A stretch of DNA of 64,000 bases from CAZJHX01 sp964545715 (GTDB lineage: Bacteria; Myxococcota_A; UBA9042; GCA-2863065). The notes under the pieces were generated by a model. That model saw only the letters and a program-made list of their open reading frames with translations. It searched no databases and was not told the origin of the DNA. Of this stretch, positions 1 through 8,686 are shown in pieces. The DNA lies in the NCBI GenBank assembly GCA_964545715.1, contig CAZJHX010000008.1, positions 1-64,000 on the forward strand, given 5' to 3'. Position 1 is the first letter of the stretch; each line of letters starts with the position of its first letter. A program made the translations under genes and the position numbers.

Positions 1-1
1 G

Positions 2-61
2 AGGTACAGGACCGAGGCGATCTTCAACACACCACTTGACGGGACACTAACCGCAAAATAG
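2..61 (+). CDS. possible 3' end of an upstream gene
   Basis: Frame 2 is open from the window edge to the TAG at 59-61 and ends in ...IFNTPLDGTLTAK, which looks protein-like. The piece has only about 19 residues and cannot be assigned. The other forward frames also end within the first 50 bases, so this is a weak call based on residue composition alone. Confidence 0.25.
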   Translation, partial: RYRTEAIFNTPLDGTLTAK

Positions 62-101
62 CTGCTAGGATGTGCCGCATCGGACTTCGGTGGGGGGCGT
101 A

Positions 102-3100
102 ATGCGGTTGCAGATTGGGGTTATTGCGGCGCTTGTGCTGGGCTGCGGTGGTGGTTCGGCAGACGCGCCGAGCGGTTCGCAGGCGGCGGAGATCCCAGAA
201 GAGCTGGTGCCGATCGGCGAGGAGATCCGGGCCGCGTACGACGCGCTGGACCCGTCGGTTGCGCGGCTGCCGGCGGTATATCGATATCCACAACAGCTGG
301 CGGCGGGCGACCAGGTTGTGAACCCCGAGGGCGACGTCATCGCGACGGCCACCGAGGCGGCGGTGCTGACCTGGGCGGACCTGTTTCCGCTGGCGCGTTT
401 TGGGCATCCGGGGCGCTTGACGCTGACCCATCCGGAGACGAACGCGGTCCTGCTGAGCGTGGAGACGCGCTTGTGGCCGGCGGAGGTGGCGGGGCAAGCA
501 TGGGACCCGTTTGCGCAGGAGGACGCGCTCGTGCCGGCCCCCAACCCGGACGACGTGGAGTGGACGCTGGAGGGCGAGGCGACAGGCGCGCTGGCGTCGG
601 CGCTGACGGGACCGGCGAGTACGGCGTGCACGCCGCGGCGGCTGATGTTTCAGGTGCGGGGGACGCATCTGGGGGCGGCGGACTTCTACGCGGCTCAGCA
701 GGGCGATCAGCAGATCATGAACTCGATCGCCAACGCGTTTGGGGCGACCGCCATCCCGCTGGGCTTCGGCGCGCTGGGCACCACGGTGCAGGACATCAAG
801 GACGAGCTGGAGGACCGGGATCTGACGTGCTGCGACGAGGTCATCTTTTACTACACGGGTCATGGCTTCTGCGGGTCGGGTGATCTGCAGATCGGGGGCA
901 ATGACTTCCTGACGCCGAGCGACATCTCGTCGATCATCAACGGGTCCAAGGCGTGCAAATGGCTGCTGATCATGGACTCCTGCCACTCGGGTCAGACGGC
1001 GGCGAAGATCAAGGACGCCGTGGAGAAGGAGAACCTGGGCGGGACCCAGCACAAGGGCGTGACTGCCGTAGCGGCGGCCGAGGCGTCCGACACGTCGTCG
1101 GGCGGCATCGTCAACGGCCGCAACGGCGGCATCTTTACGACGCTGGCCGGTGGCGCGATCGTGGGCTCAGGCAAGACCGAGTACACGTGGCCCGAGGCGA
1201 CGGCGGCGTGGGTCGGCCAGACCGGGAAGACGCTGAAGGGGACGCTGCCGGGGCGCAAGCTGGGCAATGTGGCGGCGGAGTGGGGCGGCTGGCTGGTCGG
1301 GGCCAGCAAGGACTTCATCAAGGCCAACGGCATGACGTACGACCAGAAGCCGAATTATCAGTCGACCGGCGTGGGCGAGAGCTGCTGCAAGTGCGGTGGG
1401 GCGCTGCCGGCGTGCCCGGACGATCCGGCGCCGTGCAAGACTTGGTTTTGCAACACCGGGCTATGTGAGAAGGCCAACGTCAGCGACGGCTGTGCGTGTG
1501 ATCAGGACGGCGACGAGCCGCTGGTGTGCGCCACGCGACAGTGCGATGACGGCAAGTGCGTGGAAGAGAAGACGCCCGGAGCGCAGTGCGACGATCAGGA
1601 CGCGTGCACGGAGCAGGATGTGTGCGACGACAAGGCCGAGTGCAAAGGGACGCTGATCACCTGCCCGGACGACGGCAAGCCGTGCACGCTGGACGAGTGC
1701 GTGGATGGGGCGTGCCACAAGCCGCTGGAAGCTGGGGCGATCTGCAAAACGGGGCCGACGTGCTGGAAGGCGGGCACATGCGACGCGGCTGGGGAGTGCG
1801 AGGGCGAAGAGGCGCTGGACGGCCTGTGTGTGGCGGAGCTGTCACCGGAGCAGTTCGAGTGCACGGTGTCCAGCTGCACGGCCGCCGGCTGTGTCTACAA
1901 GCCCAAGCTGAAGGCGCTGTGCGTGCTGGACGGGTCGGCGGGGCACTGCGTGAAAGACGAGGCTGCGCTGCCCGACGGGGCGACGGGGACGCTGGGCGTG
2001 TGTGAGCCGACCGAGGGCCCGTGCAAGAAGGACACGGACTGCAAGTGGCTGGAGGCGGAGAAGTTTGGGACGCAGACGACGACTGCGGCGTTTAACGACC
2101 AGTGCGGTCATGTGACCTGCGTGATCCCGGACGGCGCGGAAGAGGGCGTGTGCGACGTGGCGTTCGAGCCGTACAGCACCCCGTGCAACAAAGGGAACCC
2201 GTGCGCGGACTACCAGTGCAGCGGGACCGGCTATTGCAACATTATCGGCTACAAAGAGTTCGGCGCGGAGGAGGGCTGCGAGTGCGAGCCGGGCAAGCCG
2301 ATGGAGGGGCAGTGTGCGCCCGTCGTTGAGAGCCTCGGGGCGGATAACGCGTGCGTGATTCTGGCGTGCGTGCCCAAGGGGGACGGGACCAAGGGCTGGT
2401 GTGACGCGACGCCTAAGGACGCGGAGTGCGATCCCGGCGAGGCGCACTGCTGGACGGGTAGCTGCAGCGTCAACTTCGAGTGCCTGCCGGCCAGCTACGA
2501 CAACACCGACCTGGAGGCCAAGCCCGAGGTCTGCGACGACAGCAACCCCTGCACGACGGACGCGTGCGTGGGACCACAGGACGTGCAGGCGGACGGCGCC
2601 GGGTGCAGCCATGTGTGCCTGGAGGAGGACGGCGCGGCCTGTCCGGATGACCCTCAGGAGGCGGCGTGCGTGTTTCAGGGCGAGGGCTGTCCGTGCGTGG
2701 AGACCTGCCTGTTTGACGAGGACTGCGACGACGGCGAGGACTGCACGGACGAGTGGTGCGGCGAGGACGGGTTCTGCGTGGGCATCTCGCTGGAGGACGG
2801 CCCGTGTGACGACGGTGATCCGTGCACAACGGAGGACTCCTGTGTGACCGGGAAGTGCGCGGGCATCCCGATGGAGTGCGAGCAGCCGGACGATGAGTGC
2901 TCGTTTGCGGCGTGCAACCCAGAGACGCTGCAGTGCGAGGTGACGTCGTGGATTCCGAACTATGACGACCCCAGCGGGGCGGATTGGATGGTGGACTTCG
3001 GCGGGTTCCTCGGGTGCGACTCGATCCAGAGCTGCTACGACGACCTGAAGGACGACAGCTGCCAGGGTGGGCCTTTCAGCGGCAGCTGTCCGGACGCCTT

Positions 3101-3176
3101 TTTGCCGTATAACGGCGGCTGTCCCAGCGCCAAGGACGTGCAGCTGGCGACTCAGGAGTGCAAGTGCAAGCAGTGA
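102..3176 (+). CDS. caspase-like (peptidase C14 fold) lipoprotein with long Cys-rich tail
   Basis: A 1024-residue protein. I chose the ATG at 102 over the GTG at 72 because it opens directly with a lipoprotein signal peptide (MRLQIGVIAALVLGC, lipobox LVLGC). Residues about 180-400 look like a caspase/metacaspase domain. Hydrophobic strands lead to FYYTGHG (His254) and IMDSCHSG (Cys294), the expected His-Cys dyad spacing for clan CD. From about residue 436 to the end the protein is built of Cys-rich modules with repeated CDDGDPCT-type and CxxG..C motifs, as in many myxobacterial surface proteins. Both dyad residues are present, so it may be an active Arg/Lys/Asp-type protease or a self-processing anchor at the outer surface. 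The next gene starts at its stop codon. The caspase-like assignment is from motifs; the substrate is unknown. Confidence 0.85.
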   Translation: MRLQIGVIAALVLGCGGGSADAPSGSQAAEIPEELVPIGEEIRAAYDALDPSVARLPAVYRYPQQLAAGDQVVNPEGDVIATATEAAVLTWADLFPLARFGHPGRLTLTHPETNAVLLSVETRLWPAEVAGQAWDPFAQEDALVPAPNPDDVEWTLEGEATGALASALTGPASTACTPRRLMFQVRGTHLGAADFYAAQQGDQQIMNSIANAFGATAIPLGFGALGTTVQDIKDELEDRDLTCCDEVIFYYTGHGFCGSGDLQIGGNDFLTPSDISSIINGSKACKWLLIMDSCHSGQTAAKIKDAVEKENLGGTQHKGVTAVAAAEASDTSSGGIVNGRNGGIFTTLAGGAIVGSGKTEYTWPEATAAWVGQTGKTLKGTLPGRKLGNVAAEWGGWLVGASKDFIKANGMTYDQKPNYQSTGVGESCCKCGGALPACPDDPAPCKTWFCNTGLCEKANVSDGCACDQDGDEPLVCATRQCDDGKCVEEKTPGAQCDDQDACTEQDVCDDKAECKGTLITCPDDGKPCTLDECVDGACHKPLEAGAICKTGPTCWKAGTCDAAGECEGEEALDGLCVAELSPEQFECTVSSCTAAGCVYKPKLKALCVLDGSAGHCVKDEAALPDGATGTLGVCEPTEGPCKKDTDCKWLEAEKFGTQTTTAAFNDQCGHVTCVIPDGAEEGVCDVAFEPYSTPCNKGNPCADYQCSGTGYCNIIGYKEFGAEEGCECEPGKPMEGQCAPVVESLGADNACVILACVPKGDGTKGWCDATPKDAECDPGEAHCWTGSCSVNFECLPASYDNTDLEAKPEVCDDSNPCTTDACVGPQDVQADGAGCSHVCLEEDGAACPDDPQEAACVFQGEGCPCVETCLFDEDCDDGEDCTDEWCGEDGFCVGISLEDGPCDDGDPCTTEDSCVTGKCAGIPMECEQPDDECSFAACNPETLQCEVTSWIPNYDDPSGADWMVDFGGFLGCDSIQSCYDDLKDDSCQGGPFSGSCPDAFLPYNGGCPSAKDVQLATQECKCKQ

Positions 3177-4417
3177 GATGGGCTGTTGTGGCTGTCCTGC
3201 TGGTGGCGGGCTGTGGTGACGACGAGCCGTCCGAGGCGCCCCCGGGCGATGAGCCGGCGAAGACGCTCTGCGACGCGATGCCGTCTTTGTGTGGTGGGGA
3301 TACGGTCGCCGAGCCGGCCTTTGGCGACGTGGTTCAGGTGGTCCCGAGCGCGGCGATGCCGGCGGACGTCGAGTCGCTGGACGCGCACAACAACCTGGAC
3401 GTCGAGTGGCACGCGGACCGGCTGTGGTTTGCGTTTCGGACGGGCCCGTCGCACTTCGCCAGTGAGGACGTGGTCATGTATATCGTGAGCTCGGCGGACC
3501 TGGTCAGCTGGCGCTTTGAGGGCAAGTTTGCGCTGGGGACGGATGTGCGCGAGCCGCAGTTTTTGTCGCTGGACGGCAAGCTGCTGTTCTATCTGGCGGT
3601 GCTGGGGACGAACCCGTTGGCGTTTGAGCCGCAGGGATCCAAGATCACGGAGTATCGGGGGCCGGGGGACTGGACGCCGCTTGAGGACGTCTTTGACGAC
3701 AGCTTCATCCCGTGGCGGATCCGGGTGATCGATGGGCAGGCCGAGGTGCTGGGCTACACCGGCGGCGAGAACGTCTATGAGCTGGATGATCCGCAGCCGA
3801 TCGAGATCCAGTGGCTGGTCTCCAGCGACGGACGCACGTGGACCCCGAAGATTCCGGGTCAGCCGGTCGTGCTGACGGGAGGGGGCTCGGAGACGGATCT
3901 GGCAACGCTGGACGACGGAACGATCGTGGCCGTCGTGCGCAACGAGGCGGGGGACGAGATGGGCTTCGGCTCCAAGGTCTGCCGCGCCGAGGCGGATGCG
4001 CCGGGGGACTGGAAATGCGCGCACGATCCACGCAAATACGACTCGCCGCTGGTCTTTCGAGAGGGCGACGCCGTGTACCTGATCGCCCGGCGGCACGTGA
4101 CGGACACCGGGCACTATGACCTGGGTCAGACCGACAAGCCGATGTCCGAGCGCTACCTGGCGTATCAGGGCGCGTACTGGGAGGCGCCCAAACGGTGTGC
4201 GCTGTGGAAGGTGGATCACGAGGCCCTGGAGGTCACGCACATCCTGGATCTGCCCAGCAAGGGCGACACGTGCTTTCCGGAGGCACTGCCGCTGGAGCCG
4301 GGGCGCCGGCTGGTCTTCAACTACACGTCCCCGTATGACGGCGATGACGACCCGACGTGGCTGGACGGCCAGTGGGCTCCGACGCTGATCTACCGCGGCG
4401 TCCTGTCGCTGCCCTGA
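3173..4417 (+). CDS. beta-propeller (sialidase/glycosidase-like) lipoprotein
   Basis: A 414-residue lipoprotein. The GTG at 3173 overlaps the preceding stop (GTGA) and starts a signal peptide with lipobox LLVAGC; an earlier in-frame GTG at 3158 would only lengthen the n-region. The mature part has repeated beta-strand blades of the type found in sialidase and five-bladed glycoside hydrolase propellers: LWFAFR, WRFEGKFALG, an SSDGRTW box, GKLLFYLAVLG, VYLIARRHV. No catalytic triad could be fixed by eye, so activity is uncertain. The overlap implies translational coupling with the caspase-like lipoprotein, suggesting that both act at the cell surface. Confidence 0.75.
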   Translation: MRWAVVAVLLVAGCGDDEPSEAPPGDEPAKTLCDAMPSLCGGDTVAEPAFGDVVQVVPSAAMPADVESLDAHNNLDVEWHADRLWFAFRTGPSHFASEDVVMYIVSSADLVSWRFEGKFALGTDVREPQFLSLDGKLLFYLAVLGTNPLAFEPQGSKITEYRGPGDWTPLEDVFDDSFIPWRIRVIDGQAEVLGYTGGENVYELDDPQPIEIQWLVSSDGRTWTPKIPGQPVVLTGGGSETDLATLDDGTIVAVVRNEAGDEMGFGSKVCRAEADAPGDWKCAHDPRKYDSPLVFREGDAVYLIARRHVTDTGHYDLGQTDKPMSERYLAYQGAYWEAPKRCALWKVDHEALEVTHILDLPSKGDTCFPEALPLEPGRRLVFNYTSPYDGDDDPTWLDGQWAPTLIYRGVLSLP

Positions 4418-4422
4418 GGCTG

Positions 4423-4450
4423 TTGCAAGACAAAACGATCGGCGTATAGT
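4423..4450 (+). promoter_or_regulatory. sigma70-like promoter for the 4457 lipoprotein gene
   Basis: TTGCAA at 4423-4428 and TATAGT at 4445-4450, spaced 16 bp. The -10 box ends six bases before the ATG at 4457, so the transcript would start at or next to the A of the start codon (leaderless). No Shine-Dalgarno sequence fits in between. Confidence 0.5.
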
Positions 4451-4456
4451 CGCCTC

Positions 4457-4924
4457 ATGTTCCACATACGGCTTACCGCGTGGGGCGTCCTGCTGATGGG
4501 CGTCCTTTTGGCGGGCTGTCCCGACGACTCGGAGGCGGGTGCGACGCCGCCCGCTCTTGATGTAACCGAGGCTGAGGCCGGCCAGACGACGCCGGACGGC
4601 GAGACCGGGGTCGATGACTCCGAGACGCCGCCGGACACCCCGGATCCGACGGACGGCGACCAACCCGATGCGGCCGAGCACCCTGATGGGGTGGAACCGG
4701 ATGGCGATCATCCGGACGCGGTGGAGCCCGACGGTGTCGAACCCGATGCTGCCGAGCCGCCTGCACCGTTGTCGTCTGTGATTTCACAGACCGGCGGCGG
4801 CGGCAAAACCTCCAGCGCGAAATACATCCTGTCGGTCACGATCGGCCATCCCCAGCCCATGGCTACCCGCAGCTCTGCGGATTACACCCTGCGCCTCGGC
4901 CCCGTGGCCGCGCAGCAGCAGTGA
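4457..4924 (+). CDS. small acidic Asp/Pro-rich lipoprotein
   Basis: A 155-residue lipoprotein: signal peptide MFHIRLTAWGVLLMGVLLAGC, then a disordered acidic stretch (residues about 25-105) made of repeats such as PDGVEPDGDHPDAVEPDG. A short folded C-terminus of about 45 residues follows (GGGGKTSSAKYILSVTIG...SSADYTLRLG). That last motif resembles the GG-x-Y-x-L-x-x-x-x-G unit often found in bacterial exported proteins. The acidic linker probably projects the C-terminal unit away from the membrane. It lies just upstream of the four-Cys repeat gene, and its promoter suggests a leaderless mRNA. Function unknown. Confidence 0.75.
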   Translation: MFHIRLTAWGVLLMGVLLAGCPDDSEAGATPPALDVTEAEAGQTTPDGETGVDDSETPPDTPDPTDGDQPDAAEHPDGVEPDGDHPDAVEPDGVEPDAAEPPAPLSSVISQTGGGGKTSSAKYILSVTIGHPQPMATRSSADYTLRLGPVAAQQQ

Positions 4925-4966
4925 GGTGATTTAGATGCTTAGATTAAAAGAGACTTCTTCTGTGTA

Positions 4967-7396
4967 GTGATTATGGCGTCCGTGATGACGGCGGGCGTGG
5001 CCTGGGCGGATGCGCCGGCGACGCTGCCGGTACAGGGTGTGCTGACGGACGCCAACGGGGACCCGATCAGCGATACGGTGGACGTGACGTTCACGCTGTA
5101 CTCGGAGACCGAGGGCGTCAACGTGATCTGGAGCGAGACCCAGGGCGTCGACGTCGACAACGGGCTGTTCTGGGTGTACCTGGGCGCCGAGCTCGGTCTG
5201 GACCTGTCCATCTTCCGAGACAACTCCGAGCTGCACTTGGGGATCGCGGTGGGTGACGACGACGAGATGGCGCCGATCGCGCTGGGCTCTGCGGGTTATG
5301 CCGGCTTTGCGCAGAGCGCGGGTGACTCCGACACGCTGGGTGGCGCGGGTCCCGAGGCCTATACGTACGCAGCCGGTGACGGGCTGGCTCTGGACGGCAA
5401 CACATTTGCGCTGGCGTCGGCGACGCTGGGCGGGCTGTCGTGTGAGATCGGGCAGATCGCTGCGGCCGGTACGGACGGCTGGGGGTGTGTCGAGCCGGCC
5501 GTGGACACCGATACGACCCTGACGGCCGAAGAGGTGGACACCATCGTGGCGGACGCGGGCTACGTGAAGGCGGCGGCGCTCGCGCCGTTGGCGTTCTCCG
5601 GTGACTGGAAGGACCTGACCGGCGTGCCGGCGGCGCTTGGGACGCTGTCTTTGGACGAGGACAGCAACCTGGCCGTCAACGATAACGCGGTGATCTCGTC
5701 GGAAGGCGCCTGGGTAGGCGACCCGACGGGGCTGGTCGGTCCGGCCGGCCCGGCCGGGGACGACGGCGAGAAGGGCGCGCAAGGTGAGCCGGGGCCGACC
5801 ACGCTGGAGAAGCTGTGCGAGGTGCTGGGCGGCTCCTTGGAGGGCGGCGTGTGCAAGAAGACGACGAACCTGGAGGCCGGCCAGTTTGGCGTACCGCTGC
5901 CCGCGCCGGAGAAGCCGCCGGTTCCGGCGAGCGTGTCATGGAGTAACGACCCTGAGACGGGCGACTCGAAGTGCGCGGCCGCCCTGGGCTTGTGCACCAA
6001 GGCCGCCAACGCGTTTGGTGTGGAGATCAGCTGCGCGCTGTCGGTGGACTCCGGTTCCGCTGAGTGCACCGACACCGACACCATCGATGGCTCCGTCGGC
6101 TGGCCCGGCGACACTGACTCCGGCACGGCAAGGTGTACTCGATTGGTGTCCGTGTGCGTGACGGCCTACAACAGCGCGGGCGAGGCCACCAGCTGCAACA
6201 CGGCGACGGCCGGCGGCTCAGCGGCCTGCAAGCATATCGGCGCCGGTGAGGGCTGGGACGAGTTCGCGGTGTGGCTGGACAGCGAGTCTGGCGACTCCGC
6301 GTGTGCCAAAAAGAACAGCGACTGCACGCTGGCATTCAACTCCAATGGCGAGATTGTGAACTGTGACGGCATTACCGGATCCGGTACCGCGCAGTGCCTC
6401 AAGCAGCCCGACAAGCAGTATGTGACGTGGGGTGGGGATACCGAGACCGGAGGCTCCATCTGCGCCCAGAACAACGCCGACTGCGGCACGACCTGGAAGG
6501 CCAATGGCGGGGTGGTCAGCTGCAACGATGCCGCTGGGGACGGTGTGGTGCGCTGCGATCCCAAGAAGGGCTGGGACTTCCCGGTGCAATGGACCGGCGA
6601 CACCGAGACCGGTGGGTCCATCTGCGCCCAGAACGGCGGTGACTGCCTGGCGTCGTTCAACAGCAACGGCAACTCCGTGGACTGCAACAGCGCGGAAGGC
6701 ACGGGCACGGCAAAGTGCATCAACATGCCGTCGGACTGGGCATTCACCGAGACCTGGACGGGCGACACCGAAACCGGCGGCTCCATCTGTGCTCAGAACG
6801 GCGCCGAGTGCTTCGCCGCGTACAATTCCAACGGCAACTCCGTGGACTGCAACAGCGCCGAGGGCACCGGTACCACCAAATGCGCTGAGCAGTCCGATCT
6901 GTGGGAGTTCCACGTCACCTGGACCGGCGACACCGAGACAGGCGGCTCGATCTGCACCATCAACAACGGCGACTGCGTCGCGTCATACAACAGCAACGGC
7001 AACTCGGTGGACTGCAACAGCGCCGAGGGCACCGGCACCGCTCAGTGCCTCACTAAGACAGATGCGTGGGACTTCCCGGTGGCGTGGTCCGGCGACAACG
7101 ACACCGGCGTATCGGCATGCACAGTCCAAGACGCCGAGTGCGTCGCGGAGTACAACTCCAACGGCAACGTTGTCTCCTGCGAGAGCGTGGAGGGCACCGG
7201 CACCGCGCAGTGCAAGACCGTCGCCGAGACAAACTACTGGAACCTGGGCGTGAAATGGACGGGCAACCTGTCCGGAGAGCAAGTCTGCGGCTTTGAGAAC
7301 GCGCTGTGCGTGCAGTCGTACAACAGCAGCGGCAACGAGGTCGGGTGCAAGGACAAGGGCACCGGCACCGCGCGCTGCAAGAAACAGGGCGGCTGA
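4967..7396 (+). CDS. exported protein with collagen-like segment and nine four-Cys repeats (5' end frameshifted)
   Basis: About 809 residues from the GTG at 4967 (ATG at 4973 is an alternative). After a hydrophobic leader ending AGVAWA, the N-terminal 250 residues resemble the head domain that precedes collagen-like segments (LPVQGVLTDANGDPISDTVDV...LGSAGYAGFAQSAGDSDTLGG). A short collagen-like stretch (GPAGPAGDDGEKGAQGEPGP) follows. From about residue 323 come nine tandem repeats of about 50 residues, each with four cysteines and the core WxGDTETGGSICAQN...NSNGNSVDCNSAEGTGTAxC. The leader lacks a basic n-region in this frame. An ATG at 4935 with an ideal upstream AGGTGA would supply it if the AAAA run at 4946-4949 had one more A (see findings). 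Probably an extracellular, disulfide-rich, repetitive surface protein. Confidence 0.8.
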   Translation: MIMASVMTAGVAWADAPATLPVQGVLTDANGDPISDTVDVTFTLYSETEGVNVIWSETQGVDVDNGLFWVYLGAELGLDLSIFRDNSELHLGIAVGDDDEMAPIALGSAGYAGFAQSAGDSDTLGGAGPEAYTYAAGDGLALDGNTFALASATLGGLSCEIGQIAAAGTDGWGCVEPAVDTDTTLTAEEVDTIVADAGYVKAAALAPLAFSGDWKDLTGVPAALGTLSLDEDSNLAVNDNAVISSEGAWVGDPTGLVGPAGPAGDDGEKGAQGEPGPTTLEKLCEVLGGSLEGGVCKKTTNLEAGQFGVPLPAPEKPPVPASVSWSNDPETGDSKCAAALGLCTKAANAFGVEISCALSVDSGSAECTDTDTIDGSVGWPGDTDSGTARCTRLVSVCVTAYNSAGEATSCNTATAGGSAACKHIGAGEGWDEFAVWLDSESGDSACAKKNSDCTLAFNSNGEIVNCDGITGSGTAQCLKQPDKQYVTWGGDTETGGSICAQNNADCGTTWKANGGVVSCNDAAGDGVVRCDPKKGWDFPVQWTGDTETGGSICAQNGGDCLASFNSNGNSVDCNSAEGTGTAKCINMPSDWAFTETWTGDTETGGSICAQNGAECFAAYNSNGNSVDCNSAEGTGTTKCAEQSDLWEFHVTWTGDTETGGSICTINNGDCVASYNSNGNSVDCNSAEGTGTAQCLTKTDAWDFPVAWSGDNDTGVSACTVQDAECVAEYNSNGNVVSCESVEGTGTAQCKTVAETNYWNLGVKWTGNLSGEQVCGFENALCVQSYNSSGNEVGCKDKGTGTARCKKQGG

Positions 7397-7422
7397 TCTC
7401 CCACCGCGGTATGCTTCGCGCC

Positions 7423-8373
7423 ATGCCGTCCATCCTCGATCACATCGGCAATACTCCACTGGTCTCGCTGGACCGGATCGGCGCCGGTCTACCCATGCCG
7501 CTGCTGGGCAAGTGCGAGTTCCTCAACCCGGGCGGTTCACTGAAGGACCGCATCGCCCTGAGCATCGTCGACGCGGCTGAGCGTGACGGTCTCATCCAGC
7601 CGGGTGACACGCTGGTCGAGGCCACCGCAGGCAACACGGGGGTCGGCCTTGCGTTGGTCGCGGCGGCGCGGGGCTACGCCCTGGTGTGCGTCATGCCCGA
7701 GAAGATGGCCGAAGAGAAGCGCCAGGCCTTGCGGTCGCTGGGGGCCGAGGTGGTCATCGCCGACAATGCGCCGCCGGGCGATCCGGCCAACTTTCAGGAG
7801 GTCGCCTGCCGCCTGGCCGACAGTCGAGACCGCCACTTTTGGACCAACCAGTTTGCCAATGCAGCCAACCCCGCCGTCCACGAAGCGACCACCGGTCCGG
7901 AGATCTGGCGCCAAACAGAGGGCACCGTCGCGGCCTTCGTCACCGGAGTCGGCACCGGCGGCACCATCACGGGTGTTGCGCGTTATCTCAAGCGGATGAA
8001 CCCCAAAGTCCAAGTCGTGCTGGCCGATCCCGTCGGCTCGGGCCTCGCGGGCCTGGTCAACGACGACACGATGGGCCCCGACGGCGCCTACGAAGTCGAG
8101 GGCATCGGCTCCAGCGCGGTGCCCGATGTGTTTGAACCCGGGCTCGTGGACTTTGCGGTGTCGGTGTCCGATCGCGACAGCTTTGAGATGACCCACCGCC
8201 TGGTCCGCGAAGAGGGCCTGCTGGCCGGCGGCTCCTCCGGCACAACGGTGGCCGCCGCGGTCGAGGCAGCGAGACGTATCGGCGGTGACGGCCCCGTTGT
8301 CGCGCTCCTACAGGACTCCTGGGACCGCTACTTCTCCAAGATCTTCGACCCCGCGTGGATGGCCGGACTCTAG
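7423..8373 (+). CDS. PLP-dependent cysteine synthase / cystathionine beta-synthase family enzyme
   Basis: A 316-residue fold-type II PLP enzyme. It starts near ILDHIGNTPLVSL, and the Schiff-base lysine lies in NPGGSLKDRIA. The substrate loop EATAGNTGVGLA and the phosphate-binding GVGTGGTITGVARYLK are present. The C-terminal GLLAGGSSGTTVAAAVEAA and QDSWDRYFSKIF resemble cystathionine beta-synthase cores more than CysK, but no CBS regulatory domains follow. I chose the ATG at 7423; another in-frame ATG is at 7411. The expected reaction is beta-replacement, either O-acetylserine plus sulfide to cysteine or serine plus homocysteine to cystathionine. The family is certain, the exact substrate is not. 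Confidence 0.9.
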   Translation: MPSILDHIGNTPLVSLDRIGAGLPMPLLGKCEFLNPGGSLKDRIALSIVDAAERDGLIQPGDTLVEATAGNTGVGLALVAAARGYALVCVMPEKMAEEKRQALRSLGAEVVIADNAPPGDPANFQEVACRLADSRDRHFWTNQFANAANPAVHEATTGPEIWRQTEGTVAAFVTGVGTGGTITGVARYLKRMNPKVQVVLADPVGSGLAGLVNDDTMGPDGAYEVEGIGSSAVPDVFEPGLVDFAVSVSDRDSFEMTHRLVREEGLLAGGSSGTTVAAAVEAARRIGGDGPVVALLQDSWDRYFSKIFDPAWMAGL

Positions 8374-8455
8374 CGAAGCTACGCAAATGGCCTGCCTTTT
8401 GAAGTTTCTTGCGGGAAGTAGGTGAGACAGTCGCCTCTCCGATCGTCCAGTGAGC

Positions 8456-8665
8456 ATGAACTTCAAAGAAGCACTGGATAATGTCTTCCCGACCCGTGGA
8501 TCGAAGCAGATGGCCGGAGGTCTCGCCGGTGCCGCTGCCGGCGGACGGACAGGCGCCATGATCGGCGGCAACGTCAGCAAACTCTTCGGCGTCCAAGGCG
8601 CAGCGGCTGGCGGCCTGATCGGCGGTGTGGTCGGCGCGGTGGTCGGAGCGGTCGTGGTGGACTGA
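8456..8665 (+). CDS. small glycine-zipper protein
   Basis: A 69-residue protein with two Gly/Ala-rich helices carrying GxxxG patterns (AGGLAGAAAGGRTGAMIGG and AAAGGLIGGVVGAVVGAVV), typical of glycine-zipper proteins that insert into or span membranes. It has no cleavable signal peptide. A GTG two codons upstream (8450) is an alternative start. It is convergent with the YwqK-repeat gene. Function unknown. Confidence 0.6.
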   Translation: MNFKEALDNVFPTRGSKQMAGGLAGAAAGGRTGAMIGGNVSKLFGVQGAAAGGLIGGVVGAVVGAVVVD

Positions 8666-8686
8666 GCTCGTGGGCGGCCAACACGG

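Noticed and set aside
4962..4970. TAG after MLRLKETSSV read as a recoded codon
   Set aside because: Read-through in that frame does not lead to the downstream protein; a one-base shift explains the data better.
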